NCBI GenBank assembly: GCA_964383915.1
Contig: CAYLJE010000127.1
Location: 1-6,770, forward strand
Reading direction: 5' to 3'
DNA from: DRPN01 sp964383915
GTDB taxonomy: Bacteria; Bacteroidota; Bacteroidia; Bacteroidales; VadinHA17
Length of the DNA: 6,770 nt
Of the stretch, positions 1-6,244 are shown piece by piece. The notes beneath the pieces were generated by a model. It was not told the origin of the DNA, searched no databases, and saw only the letters and a list, made by a program, of their open reading frames with translations. The number at the start of each line of letters is the position of its first letter. The first letter of the stretch is position 1. The translations under genes were made by a program, and so were the position numbers.

Positions 1-4
1 ATGA

Positions 5-101
5 ATCTCTCTTTTCTTTTTCTCTCCGTCCCTCCTTCTCCCCTTCGCCCTTTCGCTCTAACGCCCCTTCGCCCTCCGCTCTAACGCCCCATCGCTCTGT
101 C
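5..101. repeat. Pyrimidine-rich tract with imperfect tandem repeat
   Basis: From about 5 to 60 the + strand is almost purely C and T. Inside and after it lies a direct repeat: a 24-nt unit at 40-63 (CCCCTTCG, then CCCTTT, ending CGCTCTAACG), a 23-nt copy at 64-86 with the same start and end, and a shortened copy at 87-101 beginning CCCCATCGCTCT. On the - strand this is purine-rich sequence downstream of the Smr-gene stop. The repeat is seen directly. Its role is unknown; it could be non-coding low-complexity spacer or a source of length variation. No convincing terminator hairpin is visible between it and the gene end at 138. Confidence 0.6.
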
Positions 102-137
102 CTCCCTGGGAACAAGACAGGCATTTCTTTCAATGGT

Positions 138-1169
138 TCATTTCAGCACCACCAGCGTAGCGCCATAGCCATATTCTTTAAAAGAAGCATCCTGGTAACG
201 GATTTTTCGTTCGTCCAGACGTTTCCTCACTTCATATTTCAGTTTTCCGTTGCCCAGGCCATGAATAAAAACAATCTTTTTCTGCTTATTGCGCATGGCA
301 CCAACGAGAGCGATCTCAAAGCGGGCCAGTTGGGCTTCCAGAATTTTTCCATTTGACATCCCTGCATGATTCTCAAGGATTGCTTCAATATGTAAGTCAA
401 CCTCCTCCACCGGCTCAGGGCCTGAGATACCAGGGCGTAACATCATCTTTTTTTTGGGTAAGTCCCCCTTTTCCTTCAGAATTTCTTTTTCCTTTTTTTT
501 AGTAAATACGACATCGTGCACCGGCTGCTGAAGCAAAGGGATCAGCCATGCTTTCTCATCAAAATAAGGATTTTCCTTAAATTCCCTGGCTCTTGGCAGG
601 GAGGAGATTCCAAAAGGGATCTGTTTATCACAGGGCGAACGTGGAATAAACCGGTGATTGCTGAAAAACAGACACTGAATAAATATTGTTTCCTCTGCAC
701 CCGGCATTAGCTCCTTCAGCAAAACTTTGGTGTCTTCCTCCAGGGTACCCTTTTCCAAAATACGAGCCCGTACTACTTCTTCCAATCTGCCAAATGTAAA
801 ATATAAGCGGTAACCACTGTCGTTCACAAGATAAAAAGTAAATCTTTCATCTTTTTGCAGCACTCCCAGATAAATCCCTGGCGATGTCTGGCCCTGCAGG
901 TCTTCGGTCTCTTCCTCATCCGGTATTTCTTCTGCATATCCCCGGTTAATTTCAGACACAACAGCAGAAGACAGTGTTTCTTCTTTCTTTTTCCGTAAAG
1001 GGTTTTCAGAATCAGTTATCCCTGTAAGCATTAAGTCTTCAGGATAAACAGGGCGTTCAAACCCATCCGGGGTTCTGACGTAAACAAACCCTTTTTTATC
1101 AATTTTTACAACCACCCCCTGCCCGGGTTCATCCTTAAATTTAACCCTGTCTCCCGTTCTGAATTTCAT
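138..1169 (-). CDS. DUF2027 / Smr domain-containing protein
   Basis: This 343-residue soluble protein has three visible parts. Residues 1-48 form a small beta-rich SH3/KOW-like segment starting MKFRTGDRVKF. A charged, acidic linker spans about 50-95. Residues 97-220 match my recollection of the DUF2027 domain. A lysine-rich stretch (224-242) leads into a C-terminal Smr domain, about 255-343, with the signature DLH at 258-260 and HGLGNGKLK at 303-311. Smr domains, named from MutS2, bind nucleic acid and several are endonucleases acting on branched DNA or on mRNA at stalled ribosomes; which applies here is not shown. I chose the ATG at 1169 because the 47 in-frame codons upstream encode an unrelated cysteine- and tyrosine-rich stretch that runs across the divergent promoter region into queA. 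The gene is transcribed alone, divergently from queA. Family assignment is firm; biochemical function is inferred. Confidence 0.9.
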   Translation of the reverse strand: MKFRTGDRVKFKDEPGQGVVVKIDKKGFVYVRTPDGFERPVYPEDLMLTGITDSENPLRKKKEETLSSAVVSEINRGYAEEIPDEEETEDLQGQTSPGIYLGVLQKDERFTFYLVNDSGYRLYFTFGRLEEVVRARILEKGTLEEDTKVLLKELMPGAEETIFIQCLFFSNHRFIPRSPCDKQIPFGISSLPRAREFKENPYFDEKAWLIPLLQQPVHDVVFTKKKEKEILKEKGDLPKKKMMLRPGISGPEPVEEVDLHIEAILENHAGMSNGKILEAQLARFEIALVGAMRNKQKKIVFIHGLGNGKLKYEVRKRLDERKIRYQDASFKEYGYGATLVVLK

Positions 1170-1172
1170 ATC

Positions 1173-1204
1173 TTCTGTTTTTTTTACAAAAATACGTAAA
1201 TTTG
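1173..1204 (+). promoter_or_regulatory. Candidate promoter for queA
   Basis: TAAATTTG at 1197-1204 matches the Bacteroidota -7 consensus TAnnTTTG. TTCTG at 1173-1177 lies 19 bases upstream, in the place of a -33 TTTG element. Initiation near 1211 would leave a leader of roughly 45 bases, AT-rich just before the start. The -7 box is two bases from the one facing the Smr gene, so the two promoters would overlap back to back. Confidence 0.45.
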
Positions 1205-1218
1205 CGTCCTCCTGAAAA
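1187..1218 (-). promoter_or_regulatory. Candidate promoter for the Smr-domain gene
   Basis: Read on the - strand, TATTTTTG at 1194-1187 matches the Bacteroidota -7 consensus TAnnTTTG. Nineteen bases upstream is TTTTC (1218-1214), a partial match to the -33 TTTG element. Transcription would begin about 6-12 bases before the ATG at 1169, giving a very short leader. Recognised by eye; the AT-rich background makes chance matches likely. Confidence 0.4.
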
Positions 1219-1256
1219 GAAGATAAAATATAATTTACAGGGCAAACGTGATAACA

Positions 1257-2465
1257 ATGATACCAGACATACATCCGGAAGAATATACGTACGAGCTGCA
1301 CGAAGAGCAAATTGCCAAATATCCTTTACCCCACCGTGACCATGCGAAGTTACTGGTATATCAGGATGGCAATATCCGAACCCAATGTTTTTGTGATCTG
1401 GATCATTTGCTTCACAAAGACGATGTTCTGATAATAAACAATACAAAAGTTATCCGGGCCCGTTTGTTTTTCCACAAATCTACCGGAGCCAAAATAGAGA
1501 TTTTCTGTCTGGAACCGGTCCATCCCGCAGATTATGAACAGATTTTCAGCAGCCGGGAACCGGTAATCTGGGAATGTTTGATTGGCAATGCCAAAAAATG
1601 GAAAAATGGAAAATTAACGACTGATTTTCTCTCCGGGGATATAAAAATCCGACTCACGGCTGAAAAGATCCGGCAAAAAGGAAATGCTTCCCAGATAAGA
1701 TTCTCATGGGATGCTTCTTCCCTGACCTTCGGGCAGGTTCTGGAACTTGCCGGTGGCATACCCATCCCTCCATATCTTAACAGGGATGCCGAGCCGTCGG
1801 ATTTAAAAGAATACCAAACGGTCTATGCTCTACGTGAGGGTTCAGTAGCAGCACCCACGGCAGGCCTTCATTTTACGCCGGAAATGATGGGCAGAATAAA
1901 AAGAGATTTTCTGATAATGGAGCTTACCCTGCACGTAGGTGCCGGCACCTTCAAGCCCATACAAACAGAGCGTATTGAAGATCACATCATGCATACCGAA
2001 CACTTTGCTGTCAACCGGGCATTCCTGGAAAATATTATTACAAAAAACAGGCGGATCATTGCCATAGGAACGACCACCGTCAGGACCCTGGAAAGTCTTT
2101 TCTGGCTGGCTGTAAAAATTTACCGGCATGGAACGAATGATGATGGAACCCTGTTTACAGACCAGTGGGACCCTTATCAACACAAAGAAATCCTGTCATC
2201 TGCAGAAGCAATAGAAATTTTACTGGCGTATATGCAGAAAAACCATTTGTCTCAGCTAAACGGGTCCACCCGTCTGATGATTGTTCCGGGGTACCGGTTT
2301 CGACTGGTCAACGGGATGGTCACCAACTTCCATTTGCCTAAAAGCACATTATTGCTGTTGATTGCAGCATTCACCGGAGACAACTGGAAAAAAATATATC
2401 ATTATGCCCTGGCAAATAATTACCGGTTTCTAAGTTATGGAGATGCTCAGTTACTACTTCCTTAA
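1257..2465 (+). CDS. QueA-family S-adenosylmethionine:tRNA ribosyltransferase-isomerase (long form)
   Basis: QueA transfers and isomerises the ribosyl moiety of S-adenosylmethionine onto 7-aminomethyl-7-deazaguanine in tRNA, giving epoxyqueuosine at wobble position 34. The family motifs are all visible: YTYELHEEQIAKYPL near 10-24, NNTKVIRARL (61-70), GSVAAPTAGLHFT (195-207), HVGAGTFKPI (226-235), HIMHTEHF (243-250), GTTTVRTLES (271-280) and PGYRFRL followed by TNFHLPKSTLL (344-365). At 402 residues it is longer than the roughly 340-350 of standard QueA. Most of the excess is a stretch at about 281-340, between TLES and PGY. I recall Bacteroidota genomes carrying both a standard QueA and this longer paralog, so its substrate may not be the classical one. 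The start is ambiguous: GTG at 1248 is in frame and has AGGG at 1239-1242 five bases before it, while ATG at 1257 gives the more usual N-terminus. I prefer the ATG. No other queuosine gene is in the window. Confidence 0.88.
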   Translation: MIPDIHPEEYTYELHEEQIAKYPLPHRDHAKLLVYQDGNIRTQCFCDLDHLLHKDDVLIINNTKVIRARLFFHKSTGAKIEIFCLEPVHPADYEQIFSSREPVIWECLIGNAKKWKNGKLTTDFLSGDIKIRLTAEKIRQKGNASQIRFSWDASSLTFGQVLELAGGIPIPPYLNRDAEPSDLKEYQTVYALREGSVAAPTAGLHFTPEMMGRIKRDFLIMELTLHVGAGTFKPIQTERIEDHIMHTEHFAVNRAFLENIITKNRRIIAIGTTTVRTLESLFWLAVKIYRHGTNDDGTLFTDQWDPYQHKEILSSAEAIEILLAYMQKNHLSQLNGSTRLMIVPGYRFRLVNGMVTNFHLPKSTLLLLIAAFTGDNWKKIYHYALANNYRFLSYGDAQLLLP

Positions 2466-3160
2466 TCCACACCACCATTCATATCCTCCTCATCATCTTC
2501 GATGAAAGGAAATTTTTCGGTTTGGGTGTAATAGATGCGCACCTGGGCTACGTCCCGTAAAAAATCAATTTTCCCTATTTCTACCCGGGTAATATTCAAT
2601 CCGGTACGTTCACGCAAATCCTTTATCAGTTTCTGACGGTTTTCCGGTTTGATCATTCCTATTTTTTCATACGTGATCGTTTTTCTGTTCATTCTGGCAG
2701 ATAACCAGAAATGCTCTCCCATCCAGGCTGCCAACAGTACAATTAAATTGATAAACAGGATCTCGGCATAACTGATTTTCTTTGTTACCAATGCATTGAT
2801 GACAGATAAGCCGATGACCAGAAACAGATAAGTCATTTCTTTAATGGGGATCTGTGCCGTACGAAATCGCAGGATCCCGAAAAGAGCGAAAAGTCCAAGA
2901 GCAACCCCTACCGAAAGATCCTTTACATTGATCAGCATATAGGTTATTAAAAAAAGTATCACACTAATCAACATATAATTAAAGTAATACTCCTTCCGCC
3001 GTGAGACAGGAAAATATATTTTTCTGACCAGTATAAAAATGATCAATAAGTTAAATGAGAACCGGATAATCAGTTCTATGAAATCATTTAAATTGATCAG
3101 TTTTATTCCAAAGAAACGCAAGGGTTCTTCAATGTGTAATAATATTTGAGAGAGTACCAT
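2462..3160 (-). CDS. DUF4956 domain-containing integral membrane protein
   Basis: A 232-residue inner-membrane protein with about five hydrophobic segments: roughly 28-46, 60-78, 84-97, 110-125 and 132-149. Between the third and fourth is the conserved-looking motif GLFALFGILRFRT (89-101), followed by IPIKEMTYLF (104-113), which I associate with DUF4956. Residues 150-232 form a soluble, cytoplasm-type domain, basic at first (KPENRQKLIKDLRERTG) and ending in an acidic tail, EDDEED. The molecular function of the family is not known to me. DUF4956 genes are often found beside VTC-like polyphosphate polymerase domain or CotH-type genes, and neither is present here. The ATG at 3160 is the natural start, since the nearby upstream ATG is out of frame. 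The stop shares bases with the queA stop. No consensus -7 box was found upstream, so expression may come from read-through of pepD or from an unrecognised promoter. Confidence 0.85.
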   Translation of the reverse strand: MVLSQILLHIEEPLRFFGIKLINLNDFIELIIRFSFNLLIIFILVRKIYFPVSRRKEYYFNYMLISVILFLITYMLINVKDLSVGVALGLFALFGILRFRTAQIPIKEMTYLFLVIGLSVINALVTKKISYAEILFINLIVLLAAWMGEHFWLSARMNRKTITYEKIGMIKPENRQKLIKDLRERTGLNITRVEIGKIDFLRDVAQVRIYYTQTEKFPFIEDDEEDMNGGVD

Positions 3161-3198
3161 GATGCATTTTATTTAAGGTTAATAACAATGGTTTAAAT

Positions 3199-3274
3199 AG
3201 GAATCCTTCTCTAATCGCTGCAAGCAGCGGAGTATTAAACTCATTTATCCCGATAGCGGAGCGTATCGGGATTC
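3199..3274. repeat. Tandem hairpins, REP-like or terminator-like
   Basis: Two inverted repeats lie between pepD and the DUF4956 gene. The first is CGCTGC (3216-3221) against GCAGCG (3224-3229). The second is ATCCCGATA (3247-3255) against TATCGGGAT (3264-3272), a perfect nine-base-pair stem with an eight-base loop. Both contain AGCGGAG (3226-3232 and 3255-3261). An outer pairing, GAATCC (3201-3206) with GGATTC (3269-3274), would compete with the second stem. No T-run follows on either strand, so this is not a classical intrinsic terminator. It could stabilise a transcript end, attenuate read-through from pepD, or be a dispersed palindromic repeat. Confidence 0.55.
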
Positions 3275-3351
3275 GTGAAACTTACATTTTCTATGAATCA
3301 TCTGTATTTCCACATGAAAAACCGCAAAACATCAGATAAATTATCTAAAAC

Positions 3352-4815
3352 TTAATCCTCTGTAGTTTCCGGGATTCTTTTCAACACGGATATCAGCAAC
3401 TCCCAAAAGCGTTGCGTGCTTTCAATATCCAGTTTTTCTCCCGGAGTATGAGCCCCTCTGATGGTAGGTCCAAAAGATATCATATCCATTCGGGGATATT
3501 TCTCCAGAAACAGTCCGCATTCCAGTCCGGCATGGATGGCTTTTACAGCCGGTTCGCGGTTAAAAAGTTCTTTATATGCATGTTTGGTAATATCCAGAAT
3601 CAACGATTCGGGATCAGGTGTCCATCCGGGGTAGCCGTCGCCATAGGCTATCTCGGCTCCTGCCAGTCTGAACACACTGGCAACGGTCTCCACCATATCT
3701 TTTTTTTCCGATTCAACAGAACTACGTTGGCTGGTCTCCACCCTGATCTGGCTTGCATTTGATTTTACCAGGGCCAGGTTGGTAGATGTCTGGACCAGTC
3801 CTGGAATGGTTTTACTCCAGGAATAAACTCCATGCCAACAGCCATAAAGAGAGAGTAAAAATGCTTTTTGTTTCTCCACAGGCATCACATCCGCCGGCTT
3901 ATCAACTTCTAATAGTTCCAGTGTCATACCCGGATCGGTCTGCTCGTATTCTTTCCTCACCGTTTTGGAGAACGCTTCAAACAAGAACATCAACTCAGTA
4001 TGTTTACTTTTATGAACAATAAAAACCGCTTCAGCCTCGGGAGGGATAGCATTCCGCAAGGTTCCGCCGGTAAAACGGGACAATCGGATATCCAGGTCAC
4101 GCGTAGCATCCCATAAAAAACGAGTAACCAGTTTGATGGCATTGGCATGTCCTTTATCTATTTCATCTCCGGAATGGCCCCCGGTTAGTCCATTCACGCG
4201 CAACCGGAAAGACATGACCTGATTCGTAACCGATTCATAAAAAACATGAAAGGTGGCGATGGTATCCTGTCCTCCGGCACAACCGATAAAAAGTTCTCCT
4301 TCATCTTCCGAATCCAGATTAATCAGCATTTTTCCTTTCATCCAATCTTCTTTCAGATTTTTTGCACCCGTCATCCCGGATTCTTCATCCACCGTGAAGA
4401 GCGCTTCGAGAGGCCCATGATCCAAATTATCAGCATCGAGAACAGCCAGGGCTGCCGCCACACCGATGCCGTCATCAGCCCCCAGCGTGGTTCCTTTTGT
4501 TTTTACCCAATTTCCATCAGTATAAGCCGGTATAGTATCCTTCTCAAAATCAAAATTCAGCGAAGGGCTCTTCGCCGGGACCATATCCATATGACTTTGA
4601 AGTATTAGCGGAATTCTATTTTCGTACCCTCGTGTGGCAGGTTTCCGAATCAGGACATTTCCCACTTCATCTACAGAAGTATCCAGTCCGTGTTCTTTTC
4701 CAAATGCAGCCAGGTATTCAATAATTTTCCCTTCTTTTTTCGAAGGCCTCGGAATAGTCAGTATTTCCTGAAAATATCTCCAGACCGGTATCTTATCTAT
4801 ATTTCTCACTTCCAT
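3352..4815 (-). CDS. pepD: Aminoacyl-histidine dipeptidase (cytosol non-specific dipeptidase, M20)
   Basis: A di-zinc metallopeptidase that hydrolyses Xaa-His and other unblocked dipeptides in the cytoplasm. The 487-residue length matches the usual 480-490. All expected catalytic positions are present at a constant offset of five from Vibrio PepD numbering: metal ligands H75 (in QSHMDMV), D114 (GADDGIG), E145 (DEESGMTG), D168 (NLDSED) and H456 (RGAHTPGE), with D77 and E144 as the catalytic pair. GGHSGDEID at 212-220 marks the start of the lid/dimerisation region conserved in this family, and GGTLRNAIP follows at 250-258. There is no signal peptide. The ATG at 4815 is supported by AGGAG at 4825-4821, five bases upstream, the clearest Shine-Dalgarno in the window. 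The gene is intact and divergent from the dehydrogenase gene. The function is well supported; the exact peptide preference is not. Confidence 0.95.
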   Translation of the reverse strand: MEVRNIDKIPVWRYFQEILTIPRPSKKEGKIIEYLAAFGKEHGLDTSVDEVGNVLIRKPATRGYENRIPLILQSHMDMVPAKSPSLNFDFEKDTIPAYTDGNWVKTKGTTLGADDGIGVAAALAVLDADNLDHGPLEALFTVDEESGMTGAKNLKEDWMKGKMLINLDSEDEGELFIGCAGGQDTIATFHVFYESVTNQVMSFRLRVNGLTGGHSGDEIDKGHANAIKLVTRFLWDATRDLDIRLSRFTGGTLRNAIPPEAEAVFIVHKSKHTELMFLFEAFSKTVRKEYEQTDPGMTLELLEVDKPADVMPVEKQKAFLLSLYGCWHGVYSWSKTIPGLVQTSTNLALVKSNASQIRVETSQRSSVESEKKDMVETVASVFRLAGAEIAYGDGYPGWTPDPESLILDITKHAYKELFNREPAVKAIHAGLECGLFLEKYPRMDMISFGPTIRGAHTPGEKLDIESTQRFWELLISVLKRIPETTED

Positions 4816-4838
4816 CTTTGCTCCTGTTTAAAGAATAA

Positions 4839-4858
4839 CAAAGGTAAAAATTTTAACC
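4839..4858 (-). promoter_or_regulatory. Candidate pepD promoter -7 box with an overlapping imperfect palindrome
   Basis: On the - strand TACCTTTG (4846-4839) is an exact match to the TAnnTTTG -7 consensus, about 24 bases before the pepD ATG. No good -33 TTTG lies 19-21 bases upstream; only TTCTA near 4868-4864 comes close. Overlapping the -7 box is a 16-base imperfect palindrome at 4843-4858 (GGTAAAAA/TTTTAACC, seven of eight pairs), which could be an operator or simply AT-rich chance. The AGGAG ribosome site at 4825-4821 lies between this box and the start. Confidence 0.45.
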
Positions 4859-4942
4859 GTTTTTAGAATTATGTTAAGAAACAGAATCGCACGACTTTTT
4901 TTCTTACTATTTTTACCCACAGATAACCCTAAAACCAATATC

Positions 4943-6142
4943 ATGTCTAAACACACTATTGTAACCATGCCCGGCGACGGTATTGGCCGGATCGTTCTGG
5001 AAGAGAGCCTGCGTGTATTGGATGCTGCCGGTTTTGATGCAGAATATATCCACGCTGACATCGGCTGGGAGCTTTGGAAAAAAAAAGGAAACCCTCTCCC
5101 CCAGCATACCCTTGACCTGATCAAAAAGTATAAAACAGGATTGTTTGGCGCCATCACATCCAGACCCAAGGAAGAGGCTGCCCGCGAGCTAAATCCTGAC
5201 CTCCGGGGAAAAGGATATATCTATTCCAGCCCCATTGTCGGACTGCGGCAACATTTTAATCTGGATATCAGCATCCGCCCCTGTCACAGTTATAAGGGAA
5301 ATCCGTTAAACTTCATACGCCGCGGGCAGGATGGTTCTATCGAAGAGCCGGAGGTAGATGTGGTCATTTTCCGGCAAAACACGGAAGGTTTATATTCGGG
5401 AGTGGAATGGACCAATCCGCCCGAAGAGGTTTACCGGGCTTTGCTTACACATCCCCGATTTAAAAAGAATTATGGCAGGATTCCCCGCGAAGAGCTGTCG
5501 GTATCTGCACGCATCTTTACACGCAAAGCCACTGAAAGAATCCTGAAAGCGGCTTTCCGGTATGCCCGGGACAACGGTTACCGGTCGGTTACCCTGGCTG
5601 AGAAACCAAATGTGATACGTGAAACATCCGGGATGATGTACAGTCTGGCCAAAGAGATACAGGCTGACAGCTATCCTGAAATTGAACTATGGAATACCAA
5701 CATAGATGCTCAGATGATGTGGCTTACAAAAAACCCCGAGAAGTATGGCGTCATTGTAGCAGGGAACATGTTTGGCGATATTGTGTCCGATGGCTTCGCC
5801 GGTTTGACAGGGGGATTGGGCTTTGCCTGCAGCGCCCAGTTCAACAGCGAAGGGATTGGCATATTTGAGCCTACCCATGGGTCGGCACCCAAATATGCCG
5901 GATATCCCCTATCCATTGTCAACCCCATCGCCATGATTGCATCAGCCTGTATGATGCTGGATTTTCTCAGTGAAAACGAAATCGCAGATAAAATCAGAAA
6001 AGCCATTGCCACTGTCATCGCTGAAGGAAAAGTCAGAACATATGATATGCTGAAACTACCGGGCAGTCCGGAAGTAATCAGCAGGGGTGCTGCTTCTACC
6101 CGGGAGATGACGGATACCATCATTGAAAAGATAAAAGGGTAA
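4943..6142 (+). CDS. Isocitrate/isopropylmalate dehydrogenase-family enzyme, probably NADP-type isocitrate dehydrogenase
   Basis: A 399-residue beta-decarboxylating dehydrogenase, most likely oxidising isocitrate to 2-oxoglutarate. It opens with MPGDGIG (9-15). By alignment with E. coli Icd, conserved substrate and metal residues are S96 (S113), R102 (R119), R112 (R129), R144 and Y151 (RQNTEGLYSG), K221, N223, D255, D279 and D283 (GDIVSD). The position of Asn115, however, is Ile98. The cofactor loop THGSAPKYAG (311-320) carries K317 and Y318, with V326, Y367 and K371 at the places of V351, Y391 and R395; these are NADP-type rather than NAD-type determinants. The start at 4943 gives the normal N-terminus; an in-frame ATG at 4871 would add 24 residues resembling nothing in the family. 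There is no Shine-Dalgarno. Isopropylmalate, homoisocitrate or tartrate as substrate is less likely but not excluded, so I give no symbol. Confidence 0.85.
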   Translation: MSKHTIVTMPGDGIGRIVLEESLRVLDAAGFDAEYIHADIGWELWKKKGNPLPQHTLDLIKKYKTGLFGAITSRPKEEAARELNPDLRGKGYIYSSPIVGLRQHFNLDISIRPCHSYKGNPLNFIRRGQDGSIEEPEVDVVIFRQNTEGLYSGVEWTNPPEEVYRALLTHPRFKKNYGRIPREELSVSARIFTRKATERILKAAFRYARDNGYRSVTLAEKPNVIRETSGMMYSLAKEIQADSYPEIELWNTNIDAQMMWLTKNPEKYGVIVAGNMFGDIVSDGFAGLTGGLGFACSAQFNSEGIGIFEPTHGSAPKYAGYPLSIVNPIAMIASACMMLDFLSENEIADKIRKAIATVIAEGKVRTYDMLKLPGSPEVISRGAASTREMTDTIIEKIKG

Positions 6143-6144
6143 AG

Positions 6145-6172
6145 GTAGAGATGCAAAATATCGCGCCCTGAT
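6145..6172. repeat. Degenerate copy of a GTAGAGACGC-type palindromic repeat
   Basis: Three bases after the dehydrogenase stop, GTAGAGATGC (6145-6154), AAAATAT and then CGCGCCCTGAT (6162-6172) resemble a palindromic element I recall from many bacterial genomes, GTAGAGACGC with the reverse arm GCGTCTCTAC. The left arm differs at one base, while the right arm is decayed, so the hairpin would be weak. The attribution rests on memory of the motif, not on a search. Confidence 0.35.
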
Positions 6173-6210
6173 AAAGGCAGAAAGTTTTATTCTCAAAAAG
6201 AGACAAACTC

Positions 6211-6230
6211 CAAGAATCAAGAACCAAAAT
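6211..6230. repeat. Short A-rich direct repeat before the HD gene
   Basis: CAAGAAT (6211-6217) is followed at once by CAAGAAC (6218-6224) and CAAAAT (6225-6230), in an A-rich leader that runs to the ATG at 6245. Such decayed CAAGAA-type units are common spacer in Bacteroidota. The rest of the gap (6173-6244) shows no consensus -7 box and no Shine-Dalgarno, so the HD gene may be read from the upstream dehydrogenase transcript. Confidence 0.35.
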
Positions 6231-6244
6231 AAAAAATCCAAATC

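Noticed and set aside
1..84. Short + strand reading frame from ATG at position 1 (27 codons)
   Set aside because: Its Pro/Leu/Ser-rich product is simply the translation of the pyrimidine-rich repeat, with no coding signature.
1170..1310. In-frame upstream extension of the Smr-domain gene by 47 codons
   Set aside because: The added residues are rich in Tyr, Cys and Phe, do not resemble the family, and would overlap the queA start and both candidate promoters.
3334..3346. AGATAA-A-TTATCT palindrome just after the pepD stop as a terminator
   Set aside because: The stem is all but G/C-free, the loop is too tight, and only a short T-run follows; it is probably AT-rich chance.
3412..4608. Three + strand frames (3412-3762, 3786-4022, 4246-4608) opposite pepD
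   Set aside because: Antisense shadows of a fully conserved pepD; their products show no recognisable domain and no ribosome sites.
4871..4942. Upstream ATG adding a hydrophobic, signal-like 24 residues to the dehydrogenase
   Set aside because: The cytosolic dehydrogenase fold begins at MSKHTIVTMPGDGIG; the added piece (RIARLFFLLFLP) is an AT-rich translation of the intergenic region.
6191..6203. TCTC/GAGA hairpin in the gap before the HD gene
   Set aside because: Only four base pairs and no T-run; not distinguishable from chance.
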